Of a DNA stretch of 64,000 bases, positions 29,784 through 42,569 are shown piece after piece (position 1 is the stretch's first letter; the number at the start of each line of letters is the position of its first letter). Position numbers and translations under genes: made by a program. Origin of the DNA: Pristionchus mayeri. Taxonomy: Eukaryota > Nematoda > Chromadorea > Rhabditida > Neodiplogasteridae. Under the pieces are notes generated by a model. The model ran no database searches, had not been told where the DNA came from, and was given only the letters and a program-made list of their open reading frames with translations. The stretch covers positions 4,195,613 through 4,259,612 of the forward strand of contig BTRK01000006.1 of assembly GCA_036245805.1 (NCBI GenBank), given 5' to 3'.

Positions 29784-31451
29784 TGGCACAACTCCGCCAA
29801 AATGGTCTCCCAATGCTCAAACTTTCAGAATATGACCACTCGGGACAACTAATCTTTCAAACATGAGTAGAAGCCAAAATATCAATTTTGACCCACAAAA
29901 ATCGATAATTTCAAATTTTAGATTTCGGCCTCGTGTCATTCGAAAGAGCGTGAAATGTTATTACAGAATGTACGTTTTTGTCAAAAATAATCTATCCCGA
30001 AGCGAGAAATCGATCAAAATATGCAATTTTCGCTCATTTGCACATACATAGCCGAATCAATCCCTCTTAAAGTCACCAGCACCCACCAGTCCCGATATAT
30101 GTTGTGCCAAATTTATCGAAGAATACAAACTTCCAAATCGTCAAAATGATTCATACGTGATCTTGTAGAACATATATCAGTAGTTTCCACAGCGTTACAA
30201 ATGCCATTTCATGTTTCAAAAATCACGCTTTTCACCACTGAAATCATAAATTTCCCTGCTGCTAACTCACCATTTCCAAATTATTGCACGTGTTGGCTGC
30301 GTAAATTATATAGTATGGACAGCCATGAATATGAATCGGTGAGAAAGACCTCGCCAATGATTCGACGCTCCGATTGTTGATGCTCAAATATGGAAAATCG
30401 ATTGCTTCGGAAATGTAAACAAACCGTTTTTGAGCTATATTATGTCTATTTTAATGAATCATATATTTGGAAATTTTTTTCCATGCATATTAATCTGAAA
30501 TTAACGAAGAAATATCAGATTTCGAGATTTTACAAAAATCGAAATTTTCATATTTCGAAAAAATTCGAAATTTCACAAAGGATAATAATGGTGCTTTTCT
30601 CGTTGAATTCTGCTCTTTAAAATATGAGAACTTTGTGCAAACATATAACTCATTAAAATTCACATAATCTAACTCAAATGCGGTATGTTTACATTTCCGA
30701 AGCAATCGATCTTCCATATTTGAGCATCAATAAACGTGGCGTCGAATCATTGGTGGAGGTCTTTGCCACCGATTCCTATCCGTGGCTGTCCATACTATAT
30801 AATTTGCGCAGCCAACACGTGCAATAATTTAGAAATGGTGAGTTAGCAGCAGGGAAATTTATGATTTCAGTGGTGAAAAGCGTGATTTTTGAAACATGAA
30901 ATGGCATTTGTAACGCTGTGGAAACTACTGATATATGTTCTACAAGATCGCGTATGAATAATTATGACGATTTGGATGTGTATCATTAGTAAACAGTCAA
31001 GATCAATTGGTCTAAACCTTGAAAAATCGATGAAAGCTGTCATTTCGAGCGATATTTTCAGTTCTTCGTCACTGAAAATATGGCGATTTCAAAAGTTTTT
31101 ATATTCTACGATAAATTTGGCACAACACATATCGAACTGGAGGGTGCTGGTGACTTTAAGAGGGATTGATTCGGCTATGTATGTACAAATGAGCGAAAAA
31201 AATGCACATTTTGATCGATTCCTCGCTTCGGGATAGATTATTTTTGACAAAAACGTAGATTATGTCATAACTTTTCACGCTATTTCGAATGATATATAAC
31301 ACGAGGTCGAAATCTAAAATTTGGAATTATCGATTTTTGTAGGTCAAAATCGATATTTTGGCTTCTACTCCTGTTTGAAAGATGAGTTGTCCCTAGTGGT
31401 CATATTCTGAAAGTTTGAGCATTGGGAGACCATTTGGGCGGAGTTGTGCCA
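29784..31451. repeat. Foldback element, 1.67 kb
   Basis: Termini TGGCACAACTCCGCC and GGCGGAGTTGTGCCA. Arms of roughly 690-820 bp (about 29784-30475 and 30630-31451) pair with scattered differences and small indels around a loop near 30476-30630. No coding frame recognised; no clear target duplication. Confidence 0.85.
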
Positions 31452-31530
31452 CTAACTCACCCGTTCACTGCGTTCTCACGGAGAATGCATTTTAAAATAT
31501 AAAGGTTGAACATGTCCCCGACGCCGGTTG

Positions 31531-32587
31531 CGTAAGAATCGAACAATCTTCTGATGGGTCTGGCACATCAAATTCTCGAAAACTTGTGTATTGGGGTTTT
31601 CGAGGGTGCTGATCAACATGGTCAACTTCATTTTGCACCAATTCGAACGGTTAAGCCAGGCTGCATGTAGGCTGCATGTACATTTCTGTCAATAACATCG
31701 AAACGGAATGAACTATCATCTTCAAATTTGTACAGTGGTACTATAAGCCACCTGTGATCCCGTTGAAGATAAATTATCATCTTTTGAAATATGCTAATTA
31801 CATACAATTTTGGATCTCGAATATAAGGCTTGAAGTAAAAGCGAGACTTACATAGGGAGATGCGCCTTGATCTGAGGATCATTTTTCGTATGCTAAGTAT
31901 GAAGTAACATCTCGGCACTTTTTTACTACACTCACTTTTGTGAAATAATTTTCAATTTTTTGTTGTGGAAACCGCTCGGCGATCGAGAAATGAGATTAAA
32001 TTCCTTTGTTCGGATCGAATTTACCAACGCTATCAATGAAACTCATCCTAATTCTGCAATCGTCGTTCATAGAATGTGAAAATTGCTTCACAAAAGTGAG
32101 TGTAGCAAAAAAGTGCTGAGATATAACTCCATACATAGCATACGAAAAATGATCCTCAGATCAAGGCGCATCTCCCTATGTAAGTCTCGCTGTTACTTCA
32201 AGCCTTATATTCATAAAATTTGATCAAAAATTCAAAAATTTGAGATCAAAAATTTGATGTAATTAGAGATCAAAAATTTGATGTAATTAGCATATTTCAA
32301 AATATGACAATTTATCTTCAACGGGATCACAGGTGGCTTATAGTACCACTGTACAAATTTGAAGATGATAATTCATTCCGTTTCGATGTTATTGACAGAA
32401 ATGTACATGCACCCTACATGCAGCCTGGCTTAACCGTTCGAGATGGTGCAAAATGAAGTTGACCATGATGATCAGCACCCTCGAAAACCCCAATCCACAT
32501 GTTTTCGAAAATTTGATGTGCCAGACCTTGTTCGATTCTTACACAACCGGCGTCATATATCGACATCAGGGTAACAGGTGATTATTG
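31531..32587. repeat. Foldback element, about 1.06 kb, related to the gene end at 17.4 kb
   Basis: Arms about 31531-31955 and 32080-32587 pair, including GATCCTCAGATCAAGGCGCA and CAGCCTGGCTTAACCGTTCG. The distal part of each arm matches the last exon of the 15.7-kb gene. The right arm (32444-32587) is the closest copy, with only a few differences. Confidence 0.8.
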
Positions 32588-32640
32588 TAGCAACAGAAAC
32601 TGCACGAACTCAAAGTTGAGGCAAAACCTTATGCTCAACT

Positions 32641-33030
32641 TAATATTAGCCGTCCTGAAAAATAGTTTGTTTTTTTCAAGTTGGTTTATTGCATTTTCGA
32701 ATTATCCAGATAATTTAACATCGGATACGTTCATTTCAGAATTTTAAAATTTAATCCCGGGATTTATAGCTTTCAGAAAACCAAAAAAACAGTCGACTTT
32801 TCGAAAATTTCGAAAAATCAAAGATAAATAAATCCCGAATTATTTCTTCCAAACTGGAACTTTCGCACTAAAATATCATTTCGGGGTCAGTACAATAAGT
32901 GTTGAGGTTTAGAGGCAAATTGGAGCTAAACTAATTTCGGGATGAAAAGGCTCACTAAATAATCTGTAGAATTCGAAAATGCAATAATAACTTGAAAAAG
33001 GCAAAATATTTTTAGGGCGGCTAATATTTG
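32641..33030. repeat. MITE-like inverted repeat, about 390 bp
   Basis: AATATTAGCCGTCCTGAAAA on the left faces ATTTTTAGGGCGGCTAATATT-type sequence on the right. Arms of about 65 bp also pair TTGCATTTTCGAATT with AATTCGAAAATGCAA. Confidence 0.7.
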
Positions 33031-33034
33031 AACA

Positions 33035-33650
33035 CCCATTTTCGGGTTTTTGTAGTTTTCCATGTGAATTCGAAGCCACTCGACGACGACTTTAACTTAG
33101 AACTTGCAGAACTCGTTGAGATAATCGTCTGTTTTTGAGCGACCTTGTACGATAATTTTGAACAAAGTTATTGATTACAGAACTTTTTAAGTTCTTAAAG
33201 CCGAAATTTTGGCATTTTTTACTTTACGGCTCCATACTTTTCACAAAAAAAACTATAAATCCTGACTTGAATCATTGGTCCAAATTCTGTCGAGATCGGA
33301 GCACTGTTAACATTTTGTAACACTACACCTGCGTTCTATCAGAATGATATAAACTAAATTATGCGTGTTAGATGCAGTCGCATGCGAAAGTTTTAGGGCA
33401 CTTCGACGTAGCGCCGAAAGAACACCCACATTTGGCATGCAACTGACGATTAGTGATAATGCCTCTTTAAGTTGATTGTTTCTTTTAAAAATTTTATGTT
33501 TGTTTTCAAAGTTCCAACTTTTATGTGCATGGTAGAAATACTTATCTTCCAAAATTGCCTATCACCCAACTTACCCAAGCCACAAAGTAATACCTGCATC
33601 TGACGGTACGGGGATGTGCATCTCCCGTACCATCATCGCCCATTTTGCAT
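33035..33650. other. Unassigned sequence
   Basis: No gene or repeat structure supported. Confidence 0.5.
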
Positions 33651-34033
33651 TGAATCTAAGCGCATACTTATTCCAGTTGCGCTCTCTATGGGCTATAAAA
33701 TATATTTTTGTTCCCAGTTTTGTTGTGTTCCAGTGGTGATCTCGCGTAATCTCTCATTACTCATTTTATCGAAAAAAAACGCAACATGAAACCTCATTTC
33801 TCAATTTGCCAAAGCACAACGTGAAATCGAGTTTTTTGTTGTGCCGTTCCTTGTTTGAAACATTCGCGAATGTGCTCATACATATGTTTCACGCCTCGTT
33901 TTTAGCGAAAGGAATCGAGATACAACCAATGATCAGATGCCATCGATTTCGAAATAATCAAAATAATCGATCGAAGAGGCCGACATCATATCATGTAAAC
34001 ATTTTTCTTTGTCTTTCGCGGCGCCCAATTGAT
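33651..34033 (-). repeat. Dispersed repeat, copy 2 of the inverted pair
   Basis: Reverse-complement match of 26171-26500. It lacks the Tc1-like element beside copy 1 and contains a few small indels relative to it. Confidence 0.75.
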
Positions 34034-34420
34034 CATTGTTAGTGGGAAGCAGAGTGGTAAATGGGAATGATAAATAATAACAAAATAATTGGGAGATAAA
34101 TTCTGACCGATTTCGTGAACGACGCTTGAGTTCGGAAAAAATGCTCATCTTAAATCACAGTGAGCCAAATCAGTAGGGTAGTTACCAGGAATGCTTAGAT
34201 ATCCTCTTCAAACGTTCAAATAAGCGATTCAGAGTATACGAGAAATTGGAAATTGATGATTTTTTTTTTCTACCCCTCCCTTTCTTTCTCGTCCCAAATT
34301 AGTAACATTATTTCTAAAGCCCGGTCCAAATTTAATCAATTTTTTTAAAATTCTTTCGTGGCAACTTCATTGAGTTATATCTCAAATCGTATAATACTTT
34401 CATCCTCTAAATCTCGAATA
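34034..34420. other. Unassigned AT-rich sequence
   Basis: No coding or repeat structure recognised. Confidence 0.5.
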
Positions 34421-34421
34421 T

Positions 34422-34928
34422 TGCTCAGTTATATGGAATCCTATTAATAGTGTAGCTTTAACCAAAGAGCTTGAAAAAGTTCAGCGCGACTTTACCCGTA
34501 GAATGTATGTACGTTGCTCCCTCCCGTCGGTATCATATAAGCATCGGCTTAATGAGCTTAATCTAATGACTTTAGAACGACGTAGATTCATAATTGATAT
34601 AGTATTTCTCCATTCCATTGTCCACAACTGTTATCTTGTTCTCTTGATATTTTTTTCTCGTCTTACTCGCGCGCCTCTCACTCGACCTCTCAGAAATGAA
34701 CATTCACTTCGTATATCACTACCTTTTATACCGAAAAAGCGAACAGAAAGAATTGATTTGAAGAGTATTTCAAACCACAAAGCCCATTACTTCAACGTGT
34801 ACGCTACACGTCATGGGCTAAATTTAAATAAAATATCGTCAAGATTCAACTACAGACATCATAGCTTCTTCCCCAGAGCAGCAAGAATCTATGTAATTAA
34901 CGACCATTCCAGTTCCCCACTTTGAGTT
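34422..34928 (+). pseudogene. LINE reverse transcriptase C-terminal fragment
   Basis: Open from SVIWNPINSVALTKELEKVQ through RDFTRRM, YKHRLNELNLMTLERRRFII to a TGA at 34923-34925. The IWNP...EKVQRDFT and RL..L.L..LERRR motifs are those of CR1/jockey-like LINE RT tails. It is followed by an AT-rich tail with a TTA microsatellite near 35024-35042, as LINE 3' ends often are. It is a different copy and lineage from the one at 9.6-10.1 kb. Confidence 0.7.
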
Positions 34929-34929
34929 T

Positions 34930-35525
34930 AGTCAGTTCGTGAATCACAATATTAATAATAATAATCTATTGATTTCTTGTCATTATCTTTCTCTTTGTAC
35001 TCACGTTTCTACCTGAACCGCATAAATATTATTATTATTATTATGATTATTATGATTAATCGAATGCATTTGGCCTAGGAAGTAAATGTTCCGCTGACAA
35101 TGTATGAAATTGAACGGACAACCAAATGCTAATCCCACCTTTCAGAACGCTCCCTTCCCCTATGATATTTATGGTAGTCCCATACTAGCAATGTTGACAA
35201 CATTAGTTTGGATATTGCGGTGCAGCATCAATACACCTAATAATGGTGCAAGATAGATCCTACACGGTAATGACAAGACGCCATTCAGTAAACGCAATGA
35301 TTTGGAGAGCACTTGTATTCTATACATGAAACTTATTTCATCCAGGTAATAAAATGTAAAACTTCGCATATCAGCCGGCATCCCCCCACCTTCTGCCATA
35401 GAGATGGATGGGTAGCATTAAAAGCTAGTGAGTTTATTTTCCTATTCGGTCCACCTTACGGCCCACCTCGTTGTCATACTAAAATTTGTTTTCACCTATC
35501 TATGTTTTGGAGTCTATCTTCATTG
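34930..35525. other. LINE tail and unassigned sequence
   Basis: Contains (TTA)n around 35024-35042, likely the LINE 3' tail; the rest shows no supported gene. Confidence 0.4.
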
Positions 35526-37146
35526 CTATGAAACATATTTCAACGATTTCTCGCACCCACTCCCGTAACCGCACATCTGATTCGTGAATTGTTATATATG
35601 TTTCGGAGTTTATCTTTAGTCGATTTCCCTTACATCGTCTAGAGCGCACAGGTTCGCAGAATACTTAATGATTCTTTCACTTTTCATTTGCTTCGCTGTT
35701 TTCGATTAGCTGTTTATTTTTTCTAAAAAAGAGTGTCGAGATCAGCTGAGTTTCAGGATGCTAATTTTTCGCCACACGTGTCTTATTCTCAGTAAGTGGT
35801 ACCGAGATCGTATTGCAAACATACAACTATAAATCAAATTCATTAATTGTCAACATGTCATTATAACACAACTCCGACCGAAGGTCGTTAATTACGATGC
35901 TAAATTGGTCAAACGTTCGATAGGAAAAAGTTACTGCCCTTAACCGATCTTTCTGATATGTTTAAGAGCTTTAAAATAAGGTGCTGTCGGTTTCTGAAAT
36001 CGTTCTCGAAAAAGAACTTGCCACTTGGAAGTTCCGAGTCGATTTTAAGTAGCTTTATTGAATGGAGACCGCACTTTTGCACGTAATTATCGCGAAATGA
36101 AAAAGTGATTTATAGTGTTCCTCGTTTTGTAAAATATGTTTCAGAATTGATAGATACTCAAACGCTCCGGTACATTTGATAGACTGATGAAACACAATGA
36201 TTTCAAAGTGATTTAATTCGTCATTGCGTGGTCTAATGAGATGAAAAATGACTTCAAATGATCGGGAAAACTAAAACGCATGTAACTCTTGATTCGCCCT
36301 CTCTGATGTGAAAATTTAAGCCACGACTTTTCCTACACTTTTGAGAAATGTGCCTGAGAATGTAATACTGTTCAATGATCGATTCATGAAGAACGGTTTG
36401 GATAGATCGATAGAACTCGAAAAATGAGCAGGGGTCACCCCGAAGGACGGTTCTCTCAAAATGACCAGGATCAGAGATGAACGTATTTGAAGTTTGACAT
36501 CAGGCTGACCGACATGGTGCCATGACACCACAAGTGATTCTGGAGCACTGAAACTTAGAGGATCGACGGAGCACCCTTAGGGGGTGCCAAAATCACTGCC
36601 ACCTAGAATCATGATTTTTGCTTCATTCTTATGAAACCTCATTCTAGCTCGATTCTCTCGTCAATCAATGCCGTGATATGTTTTTCCTGTTTTTTGGATC
36701 GTTAAGATCGGTTATGGGCAATAACTTTTTTCTATCGAACGTTTGACCAATTTAGCATCGCAATTAACGACCTTCGGTCGCTACGTGGTTCGCGGAGTTG
36801 TGTTATAATGGCATGCGGACCGTTAATGTATTTTATTTACAATTTTATGTTTGCAATACGATCTCGGAACAAAGAACTGAGAATGAGACAAGTGTGGCGA
36901 AAAGTGAGCGTCCTGAAACTCATCTGATCCTGACACTCTTTTAAAAAAAAAAAAAGAAACAACGAATCGCAAACAGCGAAGCGAATGAAAAGTGAGAGAA
37001 TCATTAAGTATTCTGCGAACCTGTGCGCTCTAGACGATGTAGGGGAAATCGACTGAAGATAAACTCCGAAACATAGATAACAGTTCACGAATCAGATGAG
37101 CGGTTACGGGAGTGGGTGCGAGAAAATGTTGAAATATGTTTCATAG
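35526..37146. repeat. Foldback element, 1.62 kb
   Basis: Termini CTATGAAACATATTTCAACG and TTGAAATATGTTTCATAG. Arms of about 500 bp (35526-36030, 36650-37146) share GGGAGTGGGTGCGAGAAA, TTGCAATACGATCTCGG and CGAACGTTTGACCAATTTAG in inverted form. Interior 36030-36650 is non-coding. Confidence 0.85.
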
Positions 37147-38110
37147 GAAAAATATCGCAATGCCACATCCTGCTCAATTTCGCAACCGGCTACGAGATAA
37201 ATAACTAACCATTTAGGAATCCGCTTCAATAACAGTGAAAATTAAAATGAATGGAAAATTCGATCGTAACTGGTCATTATGTTAATGAACTGTTGCTTTT
37301 CAAAATCTAGTACAGAGACCTCCGACATGAAGACTTTGGGAGGAGTGTCAGGCTTACCTCAGGATGCCAAAAATCCAGTAAGAACTAAATAAATTCGATG
37401 AAATTCTAAAATAAATTCGATGAAATTCTATTAAATTTCCCTAAAAATGGTTCTCACGAAAATAGAGTTGCGAATAACCAAAAAAAAAAAATTTCTGAAT
37501 GCGCTCAAGCAGGTTTGATCGGATATAACATTTGACCGGTTATATCTTCCTGTCCAGTTATAACCGAACAAACAAAACTGTACCTTGTGTTGATTCAGCA
37601 CGTGAAGAATTCAGCACGTATAGAGTAGCTTTAACAGTTAACCACAAATATTTTAACTTTTTACCAATTCTGGAATCATAATTTATCTAACGTGGAATGT
37701 TCGATGCCCAAATTTCATAGTCAGAGTGATGGGCGCTACTTATCTTGGTAGAAGGATTGTATCCTTACGTAAATGCAAATTTATGTTGACCATGAACGGC
37801 GCTTTCCGTTTTACTAGATTTGACATCCATACATTTATTGTGACGAATACACGGTAATAACATGCGTTTATCATGAGGTTCCGTGCGTGAGGGCCAAGTT
37901 TCAAAAGGAATGTATTTTTAAACACGCTTTTAGTAGAGGATCAGATTAAAATGTTGTATAGCGATATACATATCTAGTACTGTTGTATAGCGATATACAT
38001 ATCTAGTAGTATCCAAGCGCCTGTTGATAATGGAGAACTAGTTGGATATCAGTCCAAGGCAAAATGAGAGGCATGCCCAAATGGAAAATGGAAAAATCGG
38101 CAAAAACTTT
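37147..38110. other. Unassigned sequence with two short tandem duplications
   Basis: AATAAATTCGATGAAATTCT is duplicated at 37387-37430 and TTGTATAGCGATATACATAT at about 37953-38008. No gene supported. Confidence 0.5.
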
Positions 38111-38111
38111 T

Positions 38112-38175
38112 GCATCAACCTAATAGGTTGGTGCAACCTAATAGGTTGGTGCAAAAATTTTCTTTATAAAATCAC
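38112..38175. mobile_element. Abutting mariner termini
   Basis: CTTTTGCATCAACCTAA, then TAGGTTGGTGCAACCTAA, then TAGGTTGGTGCAAAAATTTT: three mariner-type ends in alternating orientation separated by TA, i.e. remnants of nested or tandem insertions. Confidence 0.65.
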
Positions 38176-38333
38176 GATAAATGTTTTCGAGCACTATCTA
38201 GCTTCGGTCATGAGCAGTCCTCATGTTGCTCAACACTTATCTTTGATCAATAAGTTCTTGCAGAGAATCAATAAAACTGAATACATGTTGTTGTATTTAT
38301 TCAACTTGTTGATATCTCTCTTTTTAGATCTAG

Positions 38334-38675
38334 CCTCTGGTCTATAACGATACGGGTAGATGGGAATGCGCCGTCAAGGGGGACTATCGAGGCGCGCTGG
38401 AGGTTCAAGTGCTCAGTATCACTGTGAGTGATTCATCATTCAGAATCTCTTGTCAATATCCCTACACGCTTCTGCAGGAGGCGTACACCATCGGTGTCAT
38501 CGGCTACTTTACGACGTCGCTCTTCTTCCTGCCCCGTGCTCGCCATCGGAATCGCGTGAGTGATACGCAGCCGAGAGAGCACAACCTGCTACTCTCCAAC
38601 GCTGAGTATGCCCACGCATCACAACCTCTGAGTTGCCATAACATGAATTCTAACCATGAATTTTCATCCAAATAA
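38334..38675 (+). CDS. Ig-domain transmembrane protein, 3' end; last exon enters the satellite
   Basis: Exon 38334-38423 encodes PLVYNDTGRWECAVKGDYRG and ALEVQVLSIT, with the D.G.W.C pattern of an Ig-fold F-strand followed by a G-strand. A 54-nt intron (gtgagt...ttctgcag) leads to 38478, encoding EAYTIGVIGYFTTSLFFLP, a membrane span, then basic RARHRNR: a type I topology. The frame stays open through VSDTQPREHNLLLSNAEYAH into the first satellite monomer and stops at TAA 38673-38675, with AATAAA just after. A second GTGAGT at 38556 could be a donor instead. Upstream exons are not resolved; the 5' side is full of mariner remnants. Likely a cell-surface or adhesion protein; family not named. Confidence 0.55.
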   Translation, partial: PLVYNDTGRWECAVKGDYRGALEVQVLSITVSDSSFRISCQYPYTLLQEAYTIGVIGYFTTSLFFLPRARHRNRVSDTQPREHNLLLSNAEYAHASQPLSCHNMNSNHEFSSK

Positions 38676-39959
38676 ATAAAGGATAGTGATAATACTATGT
38701 TCTAACATGTTTTCATAGCAAAAGCCTATTCATTATCTCATCGAATGCGAAATCGAGTCGTGTCTGGCAACGCTGAGTATGCCCACGCATCACAACCTCT
38801 GAGTTGCCATAACATGAATTCTAACCATGAATTTTCATCCAAATAAATAAAGGATAGTGATAATACTATGGTCTAACATATTTTCATAGCAAAAGCCTAT
38901 TCATTATCTCATCGAATGCGAAATCGAGTCGTGTCTGGCAACGCTGAGTATGCCCACGCATCACAACCTCTGAGTTGCCATAACATGAATTCTAACCATG
39001 AATTTTCATCCAAATAAATAAAGGACAGTGATAATATTATGGTCTAACATATTTTCATAGCAAAAGCCTATTCATTATCTCATCGAATGCGAAATCGAGT
39101 CGTGACTGGCAGACGCTGAGTATGCCCACGCATCACAACCTCTGAGTTGCCATAACATGAGTTCTAACCATGAATTTTCATCCAAATAAATAAAGGATAG
39201 TGATAATACTATGTTCTAACATATTTTCATAGCAAAAGCCTATTCATTATCTCATCGAATGCGAAATCGAGTCGTGTCTGGCAACGCTGAGTATGCCCAC
39301 GCATCACAACCTCTGAGTTGCCATAACATGAATTCTAACCATGAACTTTCATCAAAATAAATAAAGGATAGTGATAATACTATGGTCTAACATATTTTCA
39401 TAGCAAAAGCCTATTCATTATCTCATCGAATGCGAAATCGAGTCGTGACTGGCAGACGCTGAGTATGCCCACGCATCACAACCTCTGAGTTGCCATAACA
39501 TGAATTCTAACAATGAATTTTCATCCAAATAAATAAAGGATAGTGATAATACTATGTTCTAACATATTTTCATAGCAAAAGCCTATTCATTATCTCATCG
39601 AATGCGAAATCGAGCCGTGTCTGGCAACGCTGAGTATGCCCACGCATCACAACCTCTGAGTTGCCATAACATGAATTCTAACCATGAACTTTCATCAAAA
39701 TAAATAAAGGATAGTGATAATACTATGGTCTAACATATTTTCATAGCAAAAGCCTATTCATTATCTCATCGAATGCGAAATCGAGTCGTGACTGGCAGAC
39801 GCTGAGTATGCCCACGCATCACAACCTCTGAGTTGCCATAACATGAATTCTAACCATGAATTTTCATCCAAATAAATAAAGGATAGTGATAATACTATGT
39901 TCTAACATATTTTCATAGCAAAAGCCTATTCATTATATCATCGAATGCGAAATCGAGTC

Positions 39960-42020
39960 GTGACTGGCAGACGCTGAGTATGCCCACGCATCACAACCTC
40001 TGAGTTGCCATAACATGAATTCTAACCATGAAATTTCCTCCAAATAAATAAAGGATAGTGATAATACTATGTTCTAACATATTTTCATAGCAAAAGCCTA
40101 TTCATTATCTCATCGAATGCGAAATCGAGTCGTGTCTGGCAACGCTGAGTATGCCCACGCATCACAACCTCTGAGTTGCCATAACATGAATTCTAACCAT
40201 GAACTTTCATGAAAATAAATAAAGGATAGTGATAATACTATGGTCTAACATATTTTCATAGCAAAAGCCTATTCATTATCTCATCGAATGCGAAATCGAG
40301 TCGTGTCTGGCAACGCTGAGTATGCCCACGCATCACAACCTCTGAGTTGCCATAACATGAATTTTAACCATGAACTTTCATCAAAATAAATAAAGGATAG
40401 TGATAATACTATGGTCTAACATATTTTCATAGCAAAAGCCTATTCATTATCTCATCAAATGCGAAATCGAGTCGTGACTGGCAGACGCTGAGTATGCCCA
40501 CGCCTCACAACCTCTGAGTTGCCATAACATGAATTCTAACCATGAATTTTCATCCAAATAAATAAAGGATAGTGATAATACTATGTTCTAACATATTTTC
40601 ATAGCAAAAGCCTATTCATTATCTCATCGAATGCGAAATCGAGTCGTGTCTGGCAACGCTGAGTATGCCCACGCATCACAACCTCTGAGTTGCCATAACA
40701 TGAATTCTAACCATGAACTTTCATCAAAATAAATAAAGGATAGTGATAATACTATGGTCTAACATATTTTCATAGCAAAAGCCTATTCATTATCTCATCG
40801 AATGCGAAATCGAGTCGTGACTGGCAGACGCTGAGTATGCCCACGCATCACAACCTCTGAGTTGCCATAACATGAATTCTAACCATGAATTTTCATCCAA
40901 ATAAATAAAGGATAGTGATAATACTATGTTCTAACATATTTTCATAGCAAAAGCCTATTCATTATATCATCGAATGCGAAATCGAGTCGTGACTGGCAGA
41001 CGCTGAGTATGCCCACGCATCACAACCTCTGAGTTGCCATAACATGAATTCTAACCATGAAATTTCCTCCAAATAAATAAAGGATAGTGATAATACTATG
41101 TTCTAACATATTTTCATAGCAAAAGCCTATTCATTATCTCATCGAATGCGAAATCGAGTCGTGTCTGGCAACGCTGAGTATGCCCACGCATCACAACCTC
41201 TGAGTTGCCATAACATGAATTCTAACCATGAACTTTCATGAAAATAAATAAAGGATAGTGATAATACTATGGTCTAACATATTTTCATAGCAAAAGCCTA
41301 TTCATTATCTCATCGAATGCGAAATCGAGTCGTGTCTGGCAACGCTGAGTATGCCCACGCATCACAACCTCTGAGTTGCCATAACATGAATTTTAACCAT
41401 GAACTTTCATCAAAATAAATAAAGGATAGTGATAATACTATGGTCTAACATATTTTCATAGCAAAAGCCTATTCATTATCTCATCAAATGCGAAATCGAG
41501 TCGTGACTGGCAGACGCTGAGTATGCCCACGCCTCACAACCTCTGAGTTGCCATAACATGAATTCTAACCATGAATTTTCATCCAAATAAATAAAGGATA
41601 GTGATAATACTATGTTCTAACATATTTTCATAGCAAAAGCCTATTCATTATCTCATCGAATGCGAAATCGAGTCGTGTCTGGCAACGCTGAGTATGCCCA
41701 CGCATCACAACCTCTGAGTTGCCATAACATGAATTCTAACCATGAACTTTCATCAAAATAAATAAAGGATAGTGATAATACTATGGTCTAACATATTTTC
41801 ATAGCAAAAGCCTATTCATTATCTCATCGAATGCGAAATCGAGTCGTGACTGGCAGACGCTGAGTATGCCCACGCATCACAACCTCTGAGTTGCCATAAC
41901 ATGAATTCTAACCATGAATTTTCATCCAAATAAATAAAGGATAGTGATAATACTATGTTCTAACATATTTTCATAGCAAAAGCCTATTCATTATATCATC
42001 GAATGCGAAATCGAGTCGTG
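39960..42020 (+). repeat. Six-monomer higher-order repeat (1029 bp), two copies
   Basis: Rare variants recur 1029 bp apart: CTTTCATGAAAATAAAT (40202, 41231), CTCATCAAATGC (about 40451, 41480), CACGCCTCACAAC (about 40499, 41528), AATTTCCTCC (about 40031, 41060). Long blocks have duplicated as units. Confidence 0.85.
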
Positions 42021-42569
42021 ACTGGCAGACGCTGAGTATGCCCACGCATCACAACCTCTGAGTTGCCATAACATGAATTCTAACCATGAATTTTCATCCA
42101 AATAAATAAAGGATAGTGATAATACTATGTTCTAACATATTTTCATAGCAAAAGCCTATTCATTATCTCATCGAATGCGAAATCGAGTCGTGACAGGCAG
42201 ACGCTGAGTATGCCCACGCATCACAACCTCTGAGTTGCCATAACATGAATTCTAACCATGAATTTTCATCCAAATAAATAAAGGATAGTGATAATACTAT
42301 GTTCTAACATATTTTCATAGCAAAAGCCTATTCATTATATCATCGAATGCGAAATCGAGTCGTGACTGGCAGACGCTGAGTATGCCCACGCATCACAACC
42401 TCTGAGTTGCCATAACATGAATTCTAACCATGAATTTTCATCCAAATAAATAAAGGATAGTGATAATACTATGTTCTAACATATTTTCATAGCAAAAGCC
42501 TATTCATTATCTCATCGAATGCGAAATCGAGTCGTGTCTGGCAACGCTGAGTATGCCCACGCATCACAA

